From assembly GCA_910577335.1 (NCBI GenBank), contig CAJTMJ010000005.1, forward strand, positions 1 to 64,000: DNA of 64,000 bases. The letters run 5' to 3'. A program made the position numbers and the translations under genes. Below the pieces are notes generated by a model. It made no database searches, was not told where the DNA came from, and saw only the letters and a list, made by a program, of their open reading frames with translations. Below are positions 1 to 8,914 of this stretch, piece after piece. The stretch comes from an uncultured Duncaniella sp. (GTDB taxonomy: Bacteria > Bacteroidota > Bacteroidia > Bacteroidales > Muribaculaceae). Each line of letters opens with the position of its first letter. Position 1 is the stretch's first letter.

Positions 1-120
1 TGAACCGAATTTATTTAATTTTTAACCTCGTCCATTTTTTAGTGGACAGTAGTGAGTTATATAATGTGATGATTATTTATATTTTCCCCAAAGATAGTAA
101 CTAATTTTGGAAAAACTAAT

Positions 121-166
121 AAATCGGTCTCTTTTTTGAATTTATTTTTTTATAAGAGACCGATTT
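121..166 (-). terminator. Terminator after proA
   Basis: A perfect 13-bp inverted repeat (AAATCGGTCTCTT at 121-133, its complement at 154-166) with a 20-nt AT-rich loop lies just past the proA stop codon. Read on the minus strand it is followed by a T-rich stretch. It most likely ends the proCBA transcript. A smaller hairpin (GTCCA 30-34, TGGAC 43-47) lies further out; no gene is visible in bases 1-185. Confidence 0.75.
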
Positions 167-185
167 ACAAGTTTTGTGATATAGT

Positions 186-1436
186 TCAGGGACGTAATTG
201 TCCGGAGCCGTTGATGAGATAACGATAGGTGGTGATTTCTCGCAACCCCATAGGTCCGCGAGGTCCCAGTTTTTGAGTGCTGATACCTATCTCTGCGCCA
301 AGTCCGAACTGAGCGCCATCAGTGAAACTTGTAGGAGCGTCAACATACACACATGCCGCATCCACCTCAGCCTGAAAGCGGGCAGCAGTATCGGGATTAT
401 CGGTTATGATTGATTCGCTGTGACCCGAACCGTAAGTCGCTATATGTTCCAAAGCCTCATCGAGCGAGTCAACAGTCTTTACACCCATCTTATAGTCCAT
501 CCACTCTGTGCCATAAGTGTCATCTCCCGCTCTAAAAAGCAATGATGCAGGATAGTTGCCCGCAAGAGCATCAAATGCCTCCTTGTCGGCATATATCTCG
601 ACATCCTTTTCAGCGAGCCCGGAGCATAACGAGGGGAGATCAGCGAGCCTTGACTTGTGAACCAGCAGAGTGTCAAGAGCATTGCAGACACTAACTCTGC
701 GTGTCTTGGCATTGGTTATAATTCCTGTGCCCATCTTCACATCACCGGCACGGTCAAAATATGTACTCACCACACCGGCACCTGTCTCTATAACGGGGAC
801 ACGGGCATTGTCTCGAACAAAATTGATAAGACGTTTGCCGCCACGGGGGATACACACATCCACATACCCTACCGCATTAAGAAGTGCGGCGGTAGCATCA
901 TGTGTGGCAGGAAGCAGCGCCAACACATCCTCGTCAATGTCATGCTCACGCAGTATTTTATGGATAAGGGAGACTATCGCACGATTGGAATTCTCAGCAT
1001 CGCTTCCACCTTTAAGCACACATGCATTACCGCTCTTAAAACAGAGAGAAAAAACATCAAAGGTCACATTCGGACGGGCTTCATATATCACACCAATAAC
1101 TCCGAAAGGCACTCTGACACGGCGCAATTGCAATCCATTGGGAAGCATACGTTCCTCCATCACCTCTCCAAGCGGAGACGGCAGAGAGGCAACATGGCGC
1201 ATGTCCGAAGCTATCCCTTCAAGGCGTTGCGGAGTAAGCTGCAGACGGTCGTACAATGGATTTTCAGGGGACATCTTAGCCAAATCCATAGCATTGGCTT
1301 CAAGAAGCGCATCAGCTACGCCTAAAAGCGCATCGGCAAGCGAACGCAGTACTTCAGAACGCTTGTCATCCGATAATCCGCCAAGCTTCCGGGAAGCTTT
1401 TTTCACACGTGCAAATATGTCATCCAATTCAATCAT
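186..1436 (-). CDS. proA: Gamma-glutamyl phosphate reductase (ProA)
   Basis: Second enzyme of proline synthesis: NADPH-dependent reduction of gamma-glutamyl phosphate to glutamate semialdehyde, in the cytoplasm. The 416-residue protein has the usual ProA length and the aldehyde dehydrogenase-type fold. Diagnostic stretches are YEARPNVTFD near residue 119, LKGGSDAENSN near 141, IPRGGKRLI near 196, and NAKTRRVSVCNALDTLL, whose cysteine (near residue 252) is the expected catalytic nucleophile. It is the last gene of a minus-strand proC-proB-proA cluster, 15 bases after proB, with a strong hairpin terminator behind it. Family assignment is very secure. Confidence 0.97.
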   Translation of the reverse strand: MIELDDIFARVKKASRKLGGLSDDKRSEVLRSLADALLGVADALLEANAMDLAKMSPENPLYDRLQLTPQRLEGIASDMRHVASLPSPLGEVMEERMLPNGLQLRRVRVPFGVIGVIYEARPNVTFDVFSLCFKSGNACVLKGGSDAENSNRAIVSLIHKILREHDIDEDVLALLPATHDATAALLNAVGYVDVCIPRGGKRLINFVRDNARVPVIETGAGVVSTYFDRAGDVKMGTGIITNAKTRRVSVCNALDTLLVHKSRLADLPSLCSGLAEKDVEIYADKEAFDALAGNYPASLLFRAGDDTYGTEWMDYKMGVKTVDSLDEALEHIATYGSGHSESIITDNPDTAARFQAEVDAACVYVDAPTSFTDGAQFGLGAEIGISTQKLGPRGPMGLREITTYRYLINGSGQLRP

Positions 1437-1451
1437 ATAATCAGGTCTCTA

Positions 1452-2531
1452 CTAATCAATAAAAAGATAATCGTAATGTATCACAGGCTTCTGTCCCTTC
1501 TTACCCATCATCTCCGAAAGTTCGGCACTTGAAACGGAAACACGCCCTATGCCAACAGAGTCGCCATCGCCACAGAGGATAGACACAATATCACCCTCCT
1601 CCCATTCGCCATCTATAGCTGTCACGCCGATCGGAAGAAGGCTCACCGCCTTGTCGCTACGCAATGCCTTGGCAGCGTTATCATCCACACGTATGATACC
1701 CTTGGCGAAACTGTCGCTGTGGGCTATCCAGCGTTTGATATTGCTCATAGGCTCTGGACGAGGTTCGAACAGGGTATGCGGTGTCTCGTCAGGCTTGGTT
1801 ATAAGGTCCACAAGCACATTCGGGCGGTCACCTTTAGCGATGATGACAGTCACACCTTCCTCGGAAAGTTTACGGGCGATACCACACTTTGTACCCATAC
1901 CCCCTCTGCCGAAACCGCTCTTTGCAGCTACAACAAACTCGCTTAGATCCTTACCTGTGGGGACACAGCGTATAAGCTTGGAAGCAGGGTCAGAGGGAGC
2001 GCCATCATATATGCCATCGACGTTGGAAAGTATCACAAGCGTGTTGGCATCCATCATAGCGGCTATAAGCCCCGACAATTCGTCATTGTCGGTAAACATT
2101 AGCTCAGTGAGACTCGCAGTGTCGTTCTCATTAACGATAGGTATAACCCCGTTTTCAAGCATTGTCTGCATACAAGCCCGCTGGTTGAGATATGAAGTGC
2201 GTGATGAAAAATTCTCCTTCTGAGTGAGAACCTGTCCTACGACATAGCCATACTCACCAAACAGCTCATTGTAAAGATTTATAAGCTTAATCTGCCCGAC
2301 AGAGGAAAAAAGCTGACGCTGCTCCACACTGTCAAGCTGACGCATAGGCTTCACCGCACCTCTTCCGCAAGCCACTGCCCCACTCGACACAAGAATAACC
2401 TCATGCCCCATCATCATTATGGCAGCTATCTGATCGACAAGCGCCGACATATTAGTGACATTAGGCTTGCCGTCGTCACGGGTGAGCACATTGCTGCCAA
2501 CCTTTACAACTATCCTTCGCTTCTCGCTCAT
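1452..2531 (-). CDS. proB: Glutamate 5-kinase (ProB)
   Basis: First committed step of proline synthesis: ATP-dependent phosphorylation of glutamate. The 359-residue protein begins with the amino acid kinase signature VVKVGSNVL, continues with ILVSSGAVACGRG (near residue 46) and NENDTAS (near 134), and carries a C-terminal PUA-type domain from about residue 270. This is the two-domain form that is feedback-inhibited by proline in characterised relatives. Its start codon overlaps the proC stop codon by 4 bases (ATGA), implying translational coupling, and proA follows 15 bases later. Nothing is missing or truncated. Confidence 0.96.
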   Translation of the reverse strand: MSEKRRIVVKVGSNVLTRDDGKPNVTNMSALVDQIAAIMMMGHEVILVSSGAVACGRGAVKPMRQLDSVEQRQLFSSVGQIKLINLYNELFGEYGYVVGQVLTQKENFSSRTSYLNQRACMQTMLENGVIPIVNENDTASLTELMFTDNDELSGLIAAMMDANTLVILSNVDGIYDGAPSDPASKLIRCVPTGKDLSEFVVAAKSGFGRGGMGTKCGIARKLSEEGVTVIIAKGDRPNVLVDLITKPDETPHTLFEPRPEPMSNIKRWIAHSDSFAKGIIRVDDNAAKALRSDKAVSLLPIGVTAIDGEWEEGDIVSILCGDGDSVGIGRVSVSSAELSEMMGKKGQKPVIHYDYLFID

Positions 2532-3310
2532 TTTATACCGGCTTTAAGTCCGCGGATAACCGAAGAGGTAAATCCGGCATGTTCCATTTCATTCAACCCC
2601 CTTATGGTGAGTCCTCCCGGAGTTGTGACCTTATCAATCTCACTTTCAGGATGAGAACCGGGAACGCTAAGCAACGCAGCCGCACCTTTGACCGTCTGCA
2701 CAACTATCTCCTGCGCCAAAGCAGCCTTGAAACCCAATTCCACTCCACCTTCAATGGCTGCACGGATATATCTCATGGCGTATGCTATGCCGCATGAAGC
2801 GAGAGTAGTGCCGGCAGGGAGATGTGCCTCGTCAATCACAAGTGTGGTGCCTGTGAGGTCAAACAACTGCTTGACCTTAATAGTGGTCGCATCTTCGGAC
2901 ACAACAGGCACAAGGAAAGTCATCGATTCGCCAAGGGCTATAGCCGTGTTAGGCATACCTATAAGTATAGCCGGAAGAGTATTATCCTTAATAAGCCAAT
3001 CCTTAAGTGAATCGGAAGGGACTCCGGCAGCTATCACCACCACTGTTTGACGTGAGTAATCCATCACACCCTTGATTTCATTGAGCACCTGCTCCACAAT
3101 CCAAGGTTTCACCACCACCATCACTACGTCGGCAAAACGTGCCGCTTCGCAATTGTCGTGCGTCACATTCACTCCTTGTGCCTTGAATTTCTCCAGCACT
3201 CCGGACGATGGGTTGGAAAGCATCAGCGCTTTCGGGCTAAATGATTTATTTAGGAGCCCCGAGGCTATGGCTCCACCCATAGCCCCGGCTCCTATTATAG
3301 AGACATTCAT
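2528..3310 (-). CDS. proC: Pyrroline-5-carboxylate reductase (ProC)
   Basis: Last step of proline synthesis, NAD(P)H-dependent reduction of pyrroline-5-carboxylate. The protein opens with the Rossmann motif SIIGAGAMGGAIASGL and ends with the family's conserved substrate-binding region (GSHPESEIDKVTTPGGLTIRG). I place the start at 3310 because MNVSIIGAG fits the family N-terminus; an in-frame ATG five codons upstream (3325) is possible. The gene is first of the cluster and overlaps proB by 4 bases. GH3 ends about 58 bases upstream, and no clear promoter was seen between them, so partial read-through is possible. Confidence 0.95.
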   Translation of the reverse strand: MNVSIIGAGAMGGAIASGLLNKSFSPKALMLSNPSSGVLEKFKAQGVNVTHDNCEAARFADVVMVVVKPWIVEQVLNEIKGVMDYSRQTVVVIAAGVPSDSLKDWLIKDNTLPAILIGMPNTAIALGESMTFLVPVVSEDATTIKVKQLFDLTGTTLVIDEAHLPAGTTLASCGIAYAMRYIRAAIEGGVELGFKAALAQEIVVQTVKGAAALLSVPGSHPESEIDKVTTPGGLTIRGLNEMEHAGFTSSVIRGLKAGIK

Positions 3311-3368
3311 ATTATTAAAACACATATTCGTCAGATTACTATGCTATATATCAGTTTGGAGACCCTGA

Positions 3369-5699
3369 TTAGATGTTAGGGGTGCTCCAAGTGTAGGTCT
3401 GTGTGCAAACTATAGGCAATGTGAGATTTCCAACAGTAACGGTGAAGTCACCTTCCTCAAGGGTCCAGTTTCCGAAAGCATTGACAAATGCAAGATCGGT
3501 AGCGGGGACTGCGAGTTTCACTGTGCGGGTCTCACCCGGCTTCAATTCCACCTTGTCAAAGGCACGTAGACGCTTGTTGTCGGGAACTATCGACGCAACA
3601 AGGTCGGAACTGTAAAGGAGCACAGCTTCCTTACCGGCGATTTTGCCTGTGTTGGTGACATCAACCGTGAAAGTAAGGATGTCGCTTGCATTGAACTTGC
3701 TCTTGTCAACTCGAAGGTTGGAATATTCAAATGTGGTATAGCTCTTACCATATCCGAAGGGCCACTGCACATTCACACGAGCGTCATAGTCATATACACC
3801 CTCCATTTTTCCAACTTCCTCACTCACCTTATAGTCGTAGGTCACAAGCGAGTTAATTTCACGAGGATAGGTGAACGGAAGCTTAGCGGAGAAATTAGCA
3901 TCTCCGGCAAGCAGACGGGCAAGAGCATCACCACCGAAATTACCGGGGAGGATAATATCCACTACAGCATCGGCAAGAGGCTCGATGTCGGCGATAAGAC
4001 GAGGACGGCCCTCGTTGAGTATCATCACCACAGGTTTGCCGGCAGTAGCAAGACGCTTCATAAGGTCACGCTGGTTAACCGACAGGTGAAGGTCGGTAAG
4101 ATTACCGGGGGTCTCGCAGTAAGAATTTTCGCCGAGACATACCATCACGATATCAGCCTGTTTGGCAGCTTCAACAGCCTTGTCAATATCGGCAACGAAT
4201 TCATCGCCATAAGCACCCTTCTCGTTAAAGGTGACTGTAGGGATGAAATTGATATTTGCAGCACCGAAACGGTTGCAAAGCGACTCATAGATAGTGTTGA
4301 AATCCTTGGCATATTCGTTAGTCTGATGTCCCTGCCAAGTGTAGCTCCAACCACCGTTAAGCGAACGCATTGAATTGGCGGTAGGTCCTGTCAGCAATAT
4401 CTTTGTGCCCTCCTTTATAGGGAGTACCTCACGTTCATTCTTCAAAAGTACCATTGTCTGTTCGGCTGCGGCAAGAGCCTCATCGGCAAATTTTTTCGAA
4501 CCGAATTCAGGGTGATCTTTAAGTGTGGTGTTGGGATGGTCAAAAAGACCGAGACGATATTTCAGACGTATCACACGAGCGGCTGCATCGTCGATACGGC
4601 TCATGGGAACCGCACCCTCTTCCACAAGTTCCTTAAGTATGGTGCAATAGTCAACCTTGTAAGGCTCCATTGCCATGTCGATACCGGCATTTATTGCCAT
4701 GCGGATAGCATCTTTTTTATCCTTAGCCACTTTCTCACGGGTGTAGAGATTGTTGATGTCAGCCCAGTCGGTTACTATCATACCGTCCCACTGCAGCTCA
4801 TCCTTAAGCCATTGGGTCAGCAAGATTGGATTGGCGTGAACAGGTGTGCCGTTGATTGACGAAGAGTTGACCATCAAAGTCAAAGCTCCGTTCTTAATAG
4901 CTTCGAGATAGGGAGCAAAATGCTTTTCACGGAGGTCAGACGGCGAGATGTAAGCCGGTGTACGGTCCTTTCCTGAGAACGGTATGCCATAGCCCATGAA
5001 ATGCTTTATTGACACTGCTATATGGTTACCGTCAACATGATTCGGGTCATCGCCTTGGAAGCCTCGCACGGCTGCGGCACCCATCAAAGCATTCATCAAA
5101 GGATCCTCGCCATAGTTTTCCCAGAAGCGGGGCCAGCGAGGGTCACGGGCAAGGTCGAGCGTCGGAGAGAAAGTCCAAGGGCAGTCACTCGCACGTGTCT
5201 CGTATGCGGTTATCTCGGCTGCTCTTCGTGCCACCTCTGTGTCAAACGAGGCAGCCACGCTGAGATTCTGCGGGAAAAGAGTGCCACCGTTAGTATATGT
5301 GCCACCATGATTCTGATCAAGACCATAAATGCAGGGGATACCGAGATTCTTCATGCAGTATTCCTGAATCTGAGGTATAAGCTCATTCCATTCCTTAGCA
5401 TCCAGACAGTAAGAGTATGGAGCGTTAAGGATAGAGCCAACCTTGTATATGCCAAAGATGGTATCCATCTTCTCTTTTGAGAGTTTGAATTTACCATTTT
5501 GGTCATATCCGCCCAATAAGTCCACCTGCAGCTGGGTCATCTGCCCAATTTTCTCTTCAAGGGTCATTTTGGAAAGTGTTTTCTGCACTTTCGCTTCCAA
5601 CGCAGGGTCAGCCGGTATTACCGGGAGCGTAATCGGTGTGTAGGCGGATGCTGATAGCGCCATCACGCCGCCACAAATGATTGACAATAGCTTTTTCAT
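3369..5699 (-). CDS. Secreted GH3 beta-glucosidase-like enzyme
   Basis: Family 3 glycoside hydrolase, probably exported to the periplasm to hydrolyse beta-linked gluco- or xylo-oligosaccharides. The protein (776 aa from the chosen start) has a signal peptide (MKKLLSIICGGVMALSASAY), a GH3 N-terminal barrel with IKHFMGYG, and the catalytic aspartate motif MIVTDWADI (near residue 310). An alpha/beta sandwich domain and a C-terminal fibronectin III-like domain (KIAGKEAVLLYSSDL, PGETRTV) follow. The reading frame extends 38 codons upstream to 5813, but that would overlap the preceding gene, and the signal peptide starts at 5699. There is no SusC/SusD partner nearby. Substrate cannot be read from sequence. 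Confidence 0.93.
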   Translation of the reverse strand: MKKLLSIICGGVMALSASAYTPITLPVIPADPALEAKVQKTLSKMTLEEKIGQMTQLQVDLLGGYDQNGKFKLSKEKMDTIFGIYKVGSILNAPYSYCLDAKEWNELIPQIQEYCMKNLGIPCIYGLDQNHGGTYTNGGTLFPQNLSVAASFDTEVARRAAEITAYETRASDCPWTFSPTLDLARDPRWPRFWENYGEDPLMNALMGAAAVRGFQGDDPNHVDGNHIAVSIKHFMGYGIPFSGKDRTPAYISPSDLREKHFAPYLEAIKNGALTLMVNSSSINGTPVHANPILLTQWLKDELQWDGMIVTDWADINNLYTREKVAKDKKDAIRMAINAGIDMAMEPYKVDYCTILKELVEEGAVPMSRIDDAAARVIRLKYRLGLFDHPNTTLKDHPEFGSKKFADEALAAAEQTMVLLKNEREVLPIKEGTKILLTGPTANSMRSLNGGWSYTWQGHQTNEYAKDFNTIYESLCNRFGAANINFIPTVTFNEKGAYGDEFVADIDKAVEAAKQADIVMVCLGENSYCETPGNLTDLHLSVNQRDLMKRLATAGKPVVMILNEGRPRLIADIEPLADAVVDIILPGNFGGDALARLLAGDANFSAKLPFTYPREINSLVTYDYKVSEEVGKMEGVYDYDARVNVQWPFGYGKSYTTFEYSNLRVDKSKFNASDILTFTVDVTNTGKIAGKEAVLLYSSDLVASIVPDNKRLRAFDKVELKPGETRTVKLAVPATDLAFVNAFGNWTLEEGDFTVTVGNLTLPIVCTQTYTWSTPNI

Positions 5700-5745
5700 T
5701 TTCAGAATACTTGTGTTTTCGGTTAATTTGATAAATCGTGATAGT

Positions 5746-7896
5746 TTATTTTGAGGTTTCGGATGTTGTTTCCGTGGTCGAATCGGAAGGTGGGAGCTGC
5801 TTGGGCTCCTCATCAGGCTTCACCTCTTCCACCATAGGTAAATTGGGAGCCGGCTCCGGATTCTTAAGCTCGGGATAGGATATGCGCGAGTGATACATGG
5901 TGCGCAGACGCTGCGCAAATACTTCCTTTATAGCTTGCACATCACGGAATGATATTGGAGAGTTGTTATGTCTGCCTTCGGCTATCTGTCCGTCTATAAT
6001 CTTGTTGACAAGTGCGGATATTGCCTCCGGGGAGTGGTCGGTCATAGAGCGTGAAGCTGCTTCCACCGAGTCAGCCATCATGAGTATGGATGTCTCCTTC
6101 GACTGCGGATCTGGACCCGGATAAGTAAAGATTGACTCATCTACCGGCTCGTCGGGATGGGCATTACGATATATGGTGTAGAAATAGCGAGCCTTCCCCA
6201 AGCCGTGGTGTTCACGGATGAACTTACGTATCACTTCGGGGATTTTCGCCTTCTCGGCAAGCGCCAAACCTTCACGCACATGCCCTGTGACTATTCGGGC
6301 ACTCTGCAGCGGGTCGAGAGCGTCGTGAGGGTTCACCCCATGCTGATTCTCGGTATAGAATGCCGGATTTTTAATCTTACCTATATCATGGTACAGCGCA
6401 CCGGTTCTCACAAGCTGCACATTGGCTCCGATACGGTTAGCGGCAGCCGACGAAAGGTTGCTGACTGCCATGGAGTGGTTGAAGGTGCCGGGACATTCTT
6501 CCGACAGTTCTCTAAGGAGCGGGTTGTTTATATCGCTCAATTCCACCAATGTCACTCGTGAGGTGAATCCGAAAATACGTTCCACCATAAACATCAGCAC
6601 ATAGCTGAATGAAATAAGGATGGCATTCACGGCAAAGCATCCGAACACTCGTCCCTCAGTCCTGCTGAGCGAACCTGATTGCATCACCTCCATAGCCACA
6701 TAGCAAAGGCTGTAAGCTATGAGTATCAATGCGGCTGTACGTATCAGCTGACTGCGGCGTGTAAGCTCCTTCAGCGAGTCGATGGCTACAACTCCCGCTA
6801 TGAACTGCAGGAAAATGAACTCAAGGGAGAATGACGACACTATAGAGCAGATAAGCACTTCGACGAGATGGCAGAAATACGCCGTGCGCGAGTCGAGGAA
6901 TATCAACACCAGTATCGGCACCATAGTGAACGGCACTATGTAAAGCCCGCTTCGGAAGGTGGCGTCCATCGTGAACGCAAACAGCGTGAACAACCCTATG
7001 AGGGTCATCAGGAAGAGCACCGTGCGGTTGTCGTCGAAATAGTCACGGCGAAATATGTAGAGATAGCCATAAAGCGCAGAGAAGAGTATGACCATGTAGA
7101 GTATCTGCCCTGCCATGGGATAATAATGCTTGCTTATGGCACTGTTGCCACGCTCATCCGAAAGCTCCTCGTAGGTCTTAAGCACGGTGGCAAGACGTGT
7201 GGTCACAATGTCCCCCTTGTCTATTATTCGCTCACCTTGCTGTATCACACCGATAGGCGCCATAGCCTTCTGATAGGACTCTTCCAGCACACGCCGTGTG
7301 GTGACGGTATCAAGGAGGATATTCGGCTGCAACATTTCCGAAAGCTTTGTCTTTGAGAGTGCCTCATGCAGACCTTGATTGCGAAGTGTGCTGTCGAGAT
7401 GCTCGTAGGCTCGGAATGCCGATCGATATTGGGTGGTAGGCATCGAAATAGCCACGTTGTCATGAATGAAACGCACTGCCGGGAGCTGCCGGGCTGTTAT
7501 ACGTGAGTATGTGTCACGGTCAACTATACCGTTGTCATATACCTCTTTTATCTGATTGATTATCATATTCTTCTGCGCCGGAGTGATGCCGAGATCCTTC
7601 GCAGCGTTCAGTCGGGTGATATAATCGGATATGATGGTCTTTTCCAAAGTGAGGTCACGCATGTACACCGGCTCGAAATTAGCGTCAATGCTGTCCTTAA
7701 GCTTTGCGGCACTAACAGAGTCGAGATGCACAGGAATATCAAAAGGCGCCGTGAGCAAAGCGTAGCTCCACGGACGACCCTCTTCGTATGTGTAATGGTT
7801 CTCGCCACTGCGAGGCAGAAAATATACTATTGCAGCAACTACCACAATAAACAACAGCACACGTAGTGACAAGTCTCGTTGCGACAGATGATTCAT
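5746..7896 (-). CDS. 7TM-HD family phosphodiesterase, PgpH-like
   Basis: Membrane protein of the 7TMR-HD family. Characterised relatives (PgpH) hydrolyse cyclic di-AMP in the cytoplasm; that activity is inferred here. There is an N-terminal membrane anchor (residues 11-27), an extracytoplasmic 7TMR-HDED-type domain to about 265, seven predicted membrane segments from about 270 to 460, and a C-terminal HD domain with HSMA (near 474), LYHDIGK (near 500) and REHHGLG. These are the metal-binding residues of HD hydrolases. A charged proline/glutamate/threonine-rich tail ends the 716-residue protein. It overlaps DUF2752 by 4 bases and is the last gene of a three-gene operon. Confidence 0.9.
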   Translation of the reverse strand: MNHLSQRDLSLRVLLFIVVVAAIVYFLPRSGENHYTYEEGRPWSYALLTAPFDIPVHLDSVSAAKLKDSIDANFEPVYMRDLTLEKTIISDYITRLNAAKDLGITPAQKNMIINQIKEVYDNGIVDRDTYSRITARQLPAVRFIHDNVAISMPTTQYRSAFRAYEHLDSTLRNQGLHEALSKTKLSEMLQPNILLDTVTTRRVLEESYQKAMAPIGVIQQGERIIDKGDIVTTRLATVLKTYEELSDERGNSAISKHYYPMAGQILYMVILFSALYGYLYIFRRDYFDDNRTVLFLMTLIGLFTLFAFTMDATFRSGLYIVPFTMVPILVLIFLDSRTAYFCHLVEVLICSIVSSFSLEFIFLQFIAGVVAIDSLKELTRRSQLIRTAALILIAYSLCYVAMEVMQSGSLSRTEGRVFGCFAVNAILISFSYVLMFMVERIFGFTSRVTLVELSDINNPLLRELSEECPGTFNHSMAVSNLSSAAANRIGANVQLVRTGALYHDIGKIKNPAFYTENQHGVNPHDALDPLQSARIVTGHVREGLALAEKAKIPEVIRKFIREHHGLGKARYFYTIYRNAHPDEPVDESIFTYPGPDPQSKETSILMMADSVEAASRSMTDHSPEAISALVNKIIDGQIAEGRHNNSPISFRDVQAIKEVFAQRLRTMYHSRISYPELKNPEPAPNLPMVEEVKPDEEPKQLPPSDSTTETTSETSK

Positions 7897-8282
7897 AAGT
7901 TATATATGTTTCGGAATATGGTCCAAAGGATAATGATGGCAAGTATAGTCAGGATTACCGACCTTGAATTAAGCACACGGTGCAACACCGGTATGCGCGA
8001 GCGCAGATACCATGCCGCCACAAGCAATACGAGCAACGGGAGTTCGAGTACAAACAGGGCATTGTAATGCCATGCCGCTGAAAAGTCGCCTCTGAGTAAA
8101 GAATGAAATGCCCGTTGCGAACCGCAGCCCGGACATTGTAGACCCGTTATCTCATGAAACATGCAGCGAGGGAAGTAGTTGGTAGAGGGGTCGAGCGTGA
8201 AATACAGTATCAAAGCACCCACCACAAACGCAACTGCAACTCCAATCATGACAGGACGGGGAATATGTATCCCCGTCATCAT
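7893..8282 (-). CDS. DUF2752 small membrane protein
   Basis: A 129-residue protein of the DUF2752 family, with the hallmark CPGCGSQRAFHSLLRGD (residues about 49-65) between hydrophobic segments. Three predicted membrane helices lie at residues 10-28, 72-90 and 105-125. The function is unknown; the CPGCG cysteines could bind metal or take part in redox chemistry, but this is inference. It overlaps both neighbours by 4 bases (ATGA junctions at 8279-8282 and 7893-7896). An ATG-ATG pair at the start makes the first codon ambiguous by one residue. DUF2752 genes commonly sit next to CD225/dispanin genes in Bacteroidetes, as here. Confidence 0.85.
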   Translation of the reverse strand: MMTGIHIPRPVMIGVAVAFVVGALILYFTLDPSTNYFPRCMFHEITGLQCPGCGSQRAFHSLLRGDFSAAWHYNALFVLELPLLVLLVAAWYLRSRIPVLHRVLNSRSVILTILAIIILWTIFRNIYNL

Positions 8283-8878
8283 ACATTCATTAGCGAGAAC
8301 AGTGTGTAGAACGGCTGGACTATAAGCCCAAGCACAAAGGATATTATCACCCAGAGCGAAGCCTTCTCCGATGCATTGACGGCACCTGCGTAGTCACCCC
8401 GGTAGTAAGCCGGCGATACCTTTGATGCATACACAATGGCGACAACACCAGTCACGATACAGCAACATATTGTCACCAAGATAGCCCACACCAAATAATT
8501 TTTAGGCATAGGGGGAGTGCCGGGCTGCTGACCGGGCTGTCCGTATGCGTTATAAGGCTGATATGAGTTATATGACTGATACGTCTGCTGTCCGTAAGGC
8601 TGCTGGTTATATGGTTGCTGCTGACCGTAAGGCTGCTGTTGCCCGTATGATTGCTGCCCGTACGGCTGTTGTGGCTGTCCGGGATTCTGGTGCGACGCAT
8701 ACGGATCGATAGGAGCATTAAACCAAGCGGCTATTTCAGGAATCATAGCCACTGTAGTCCAATCGGGCAGACCCTCATACCATATCGGTGTAGAGAGTGA
8801 TAATCCGGGTTGCTCCCTCAACTCGTCAAGAGTCTTGGGTCCGATCTGCACATTGTTAATTATAATCCAATATTTCAT
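8279..8878 (-). CDS. GYF-domain / CD225 (dispanin) membrane protein
   Basis: A 199-residue protein in three parts. Residues 1-52 form a GYF-like domain (YWIIINNVQIGPKTLDEL, then PIWYEGLPDW). Residues 55-125 are low-complexity, with repeats based on QQPYGQ. Residues 126-199 carry two membrane segments of the CD225/dispanin family, related to animal interferon-induced transmembrane proteins (LVWAILVTICCCIVTGVVAI and ASLWVIISFVLGLIV). The function in bacteria is not established. It is the first gene of the operon with DUF2752 and the PgpH-like protein; deoC ends 36 bases upstream. The repetitive coding DNA (8530-8690) should not be mistaken for a CRISPR. Confidence 0.87.
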   Translation of the reverse strand: MKYWIIINNVQIGPKTLDELREQPGLSLSTPIWYEGLPDWTTVAMIPEIAAWFNAPIDPYASHQNPGQPQQPYGQQSYGQQQPYGQQQPYNQQPYGQQTYQSYNSYQPYNAYGQPGQQPGTPPMPKNYLVWAILVTICCCIVTGVVAIVYASKVSPAYYRGDYAGAVNASEKASLWVIISFVLGLIVQPFYTLFSLMNV

Positions 8879-8914
8879 GGTTGCGTATATAGTGATGAAA
8901 TTTAAATCAGTCCG

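Noticed and set aside
657..1440. Long open frames antisense to proA
   Set aside because: They lie fully within a gene with clear family motifs on the other strand and their translations are basic, low-similarity shadows.
5700..5813. N-terminal extension of the GH3 enzyme to 5813
   Set aside because: It overlaps the end of the PgpH-like gene and precedes a clear signal peptide that starts at 5699.
8530..8690. Short direct repeats that could suggest a CRISPR array
   Set aside because: They are in frame within the GYF/CD225 gene and encode QQPYGQ repeats; there are no unique spacers of even length and no cas genes.
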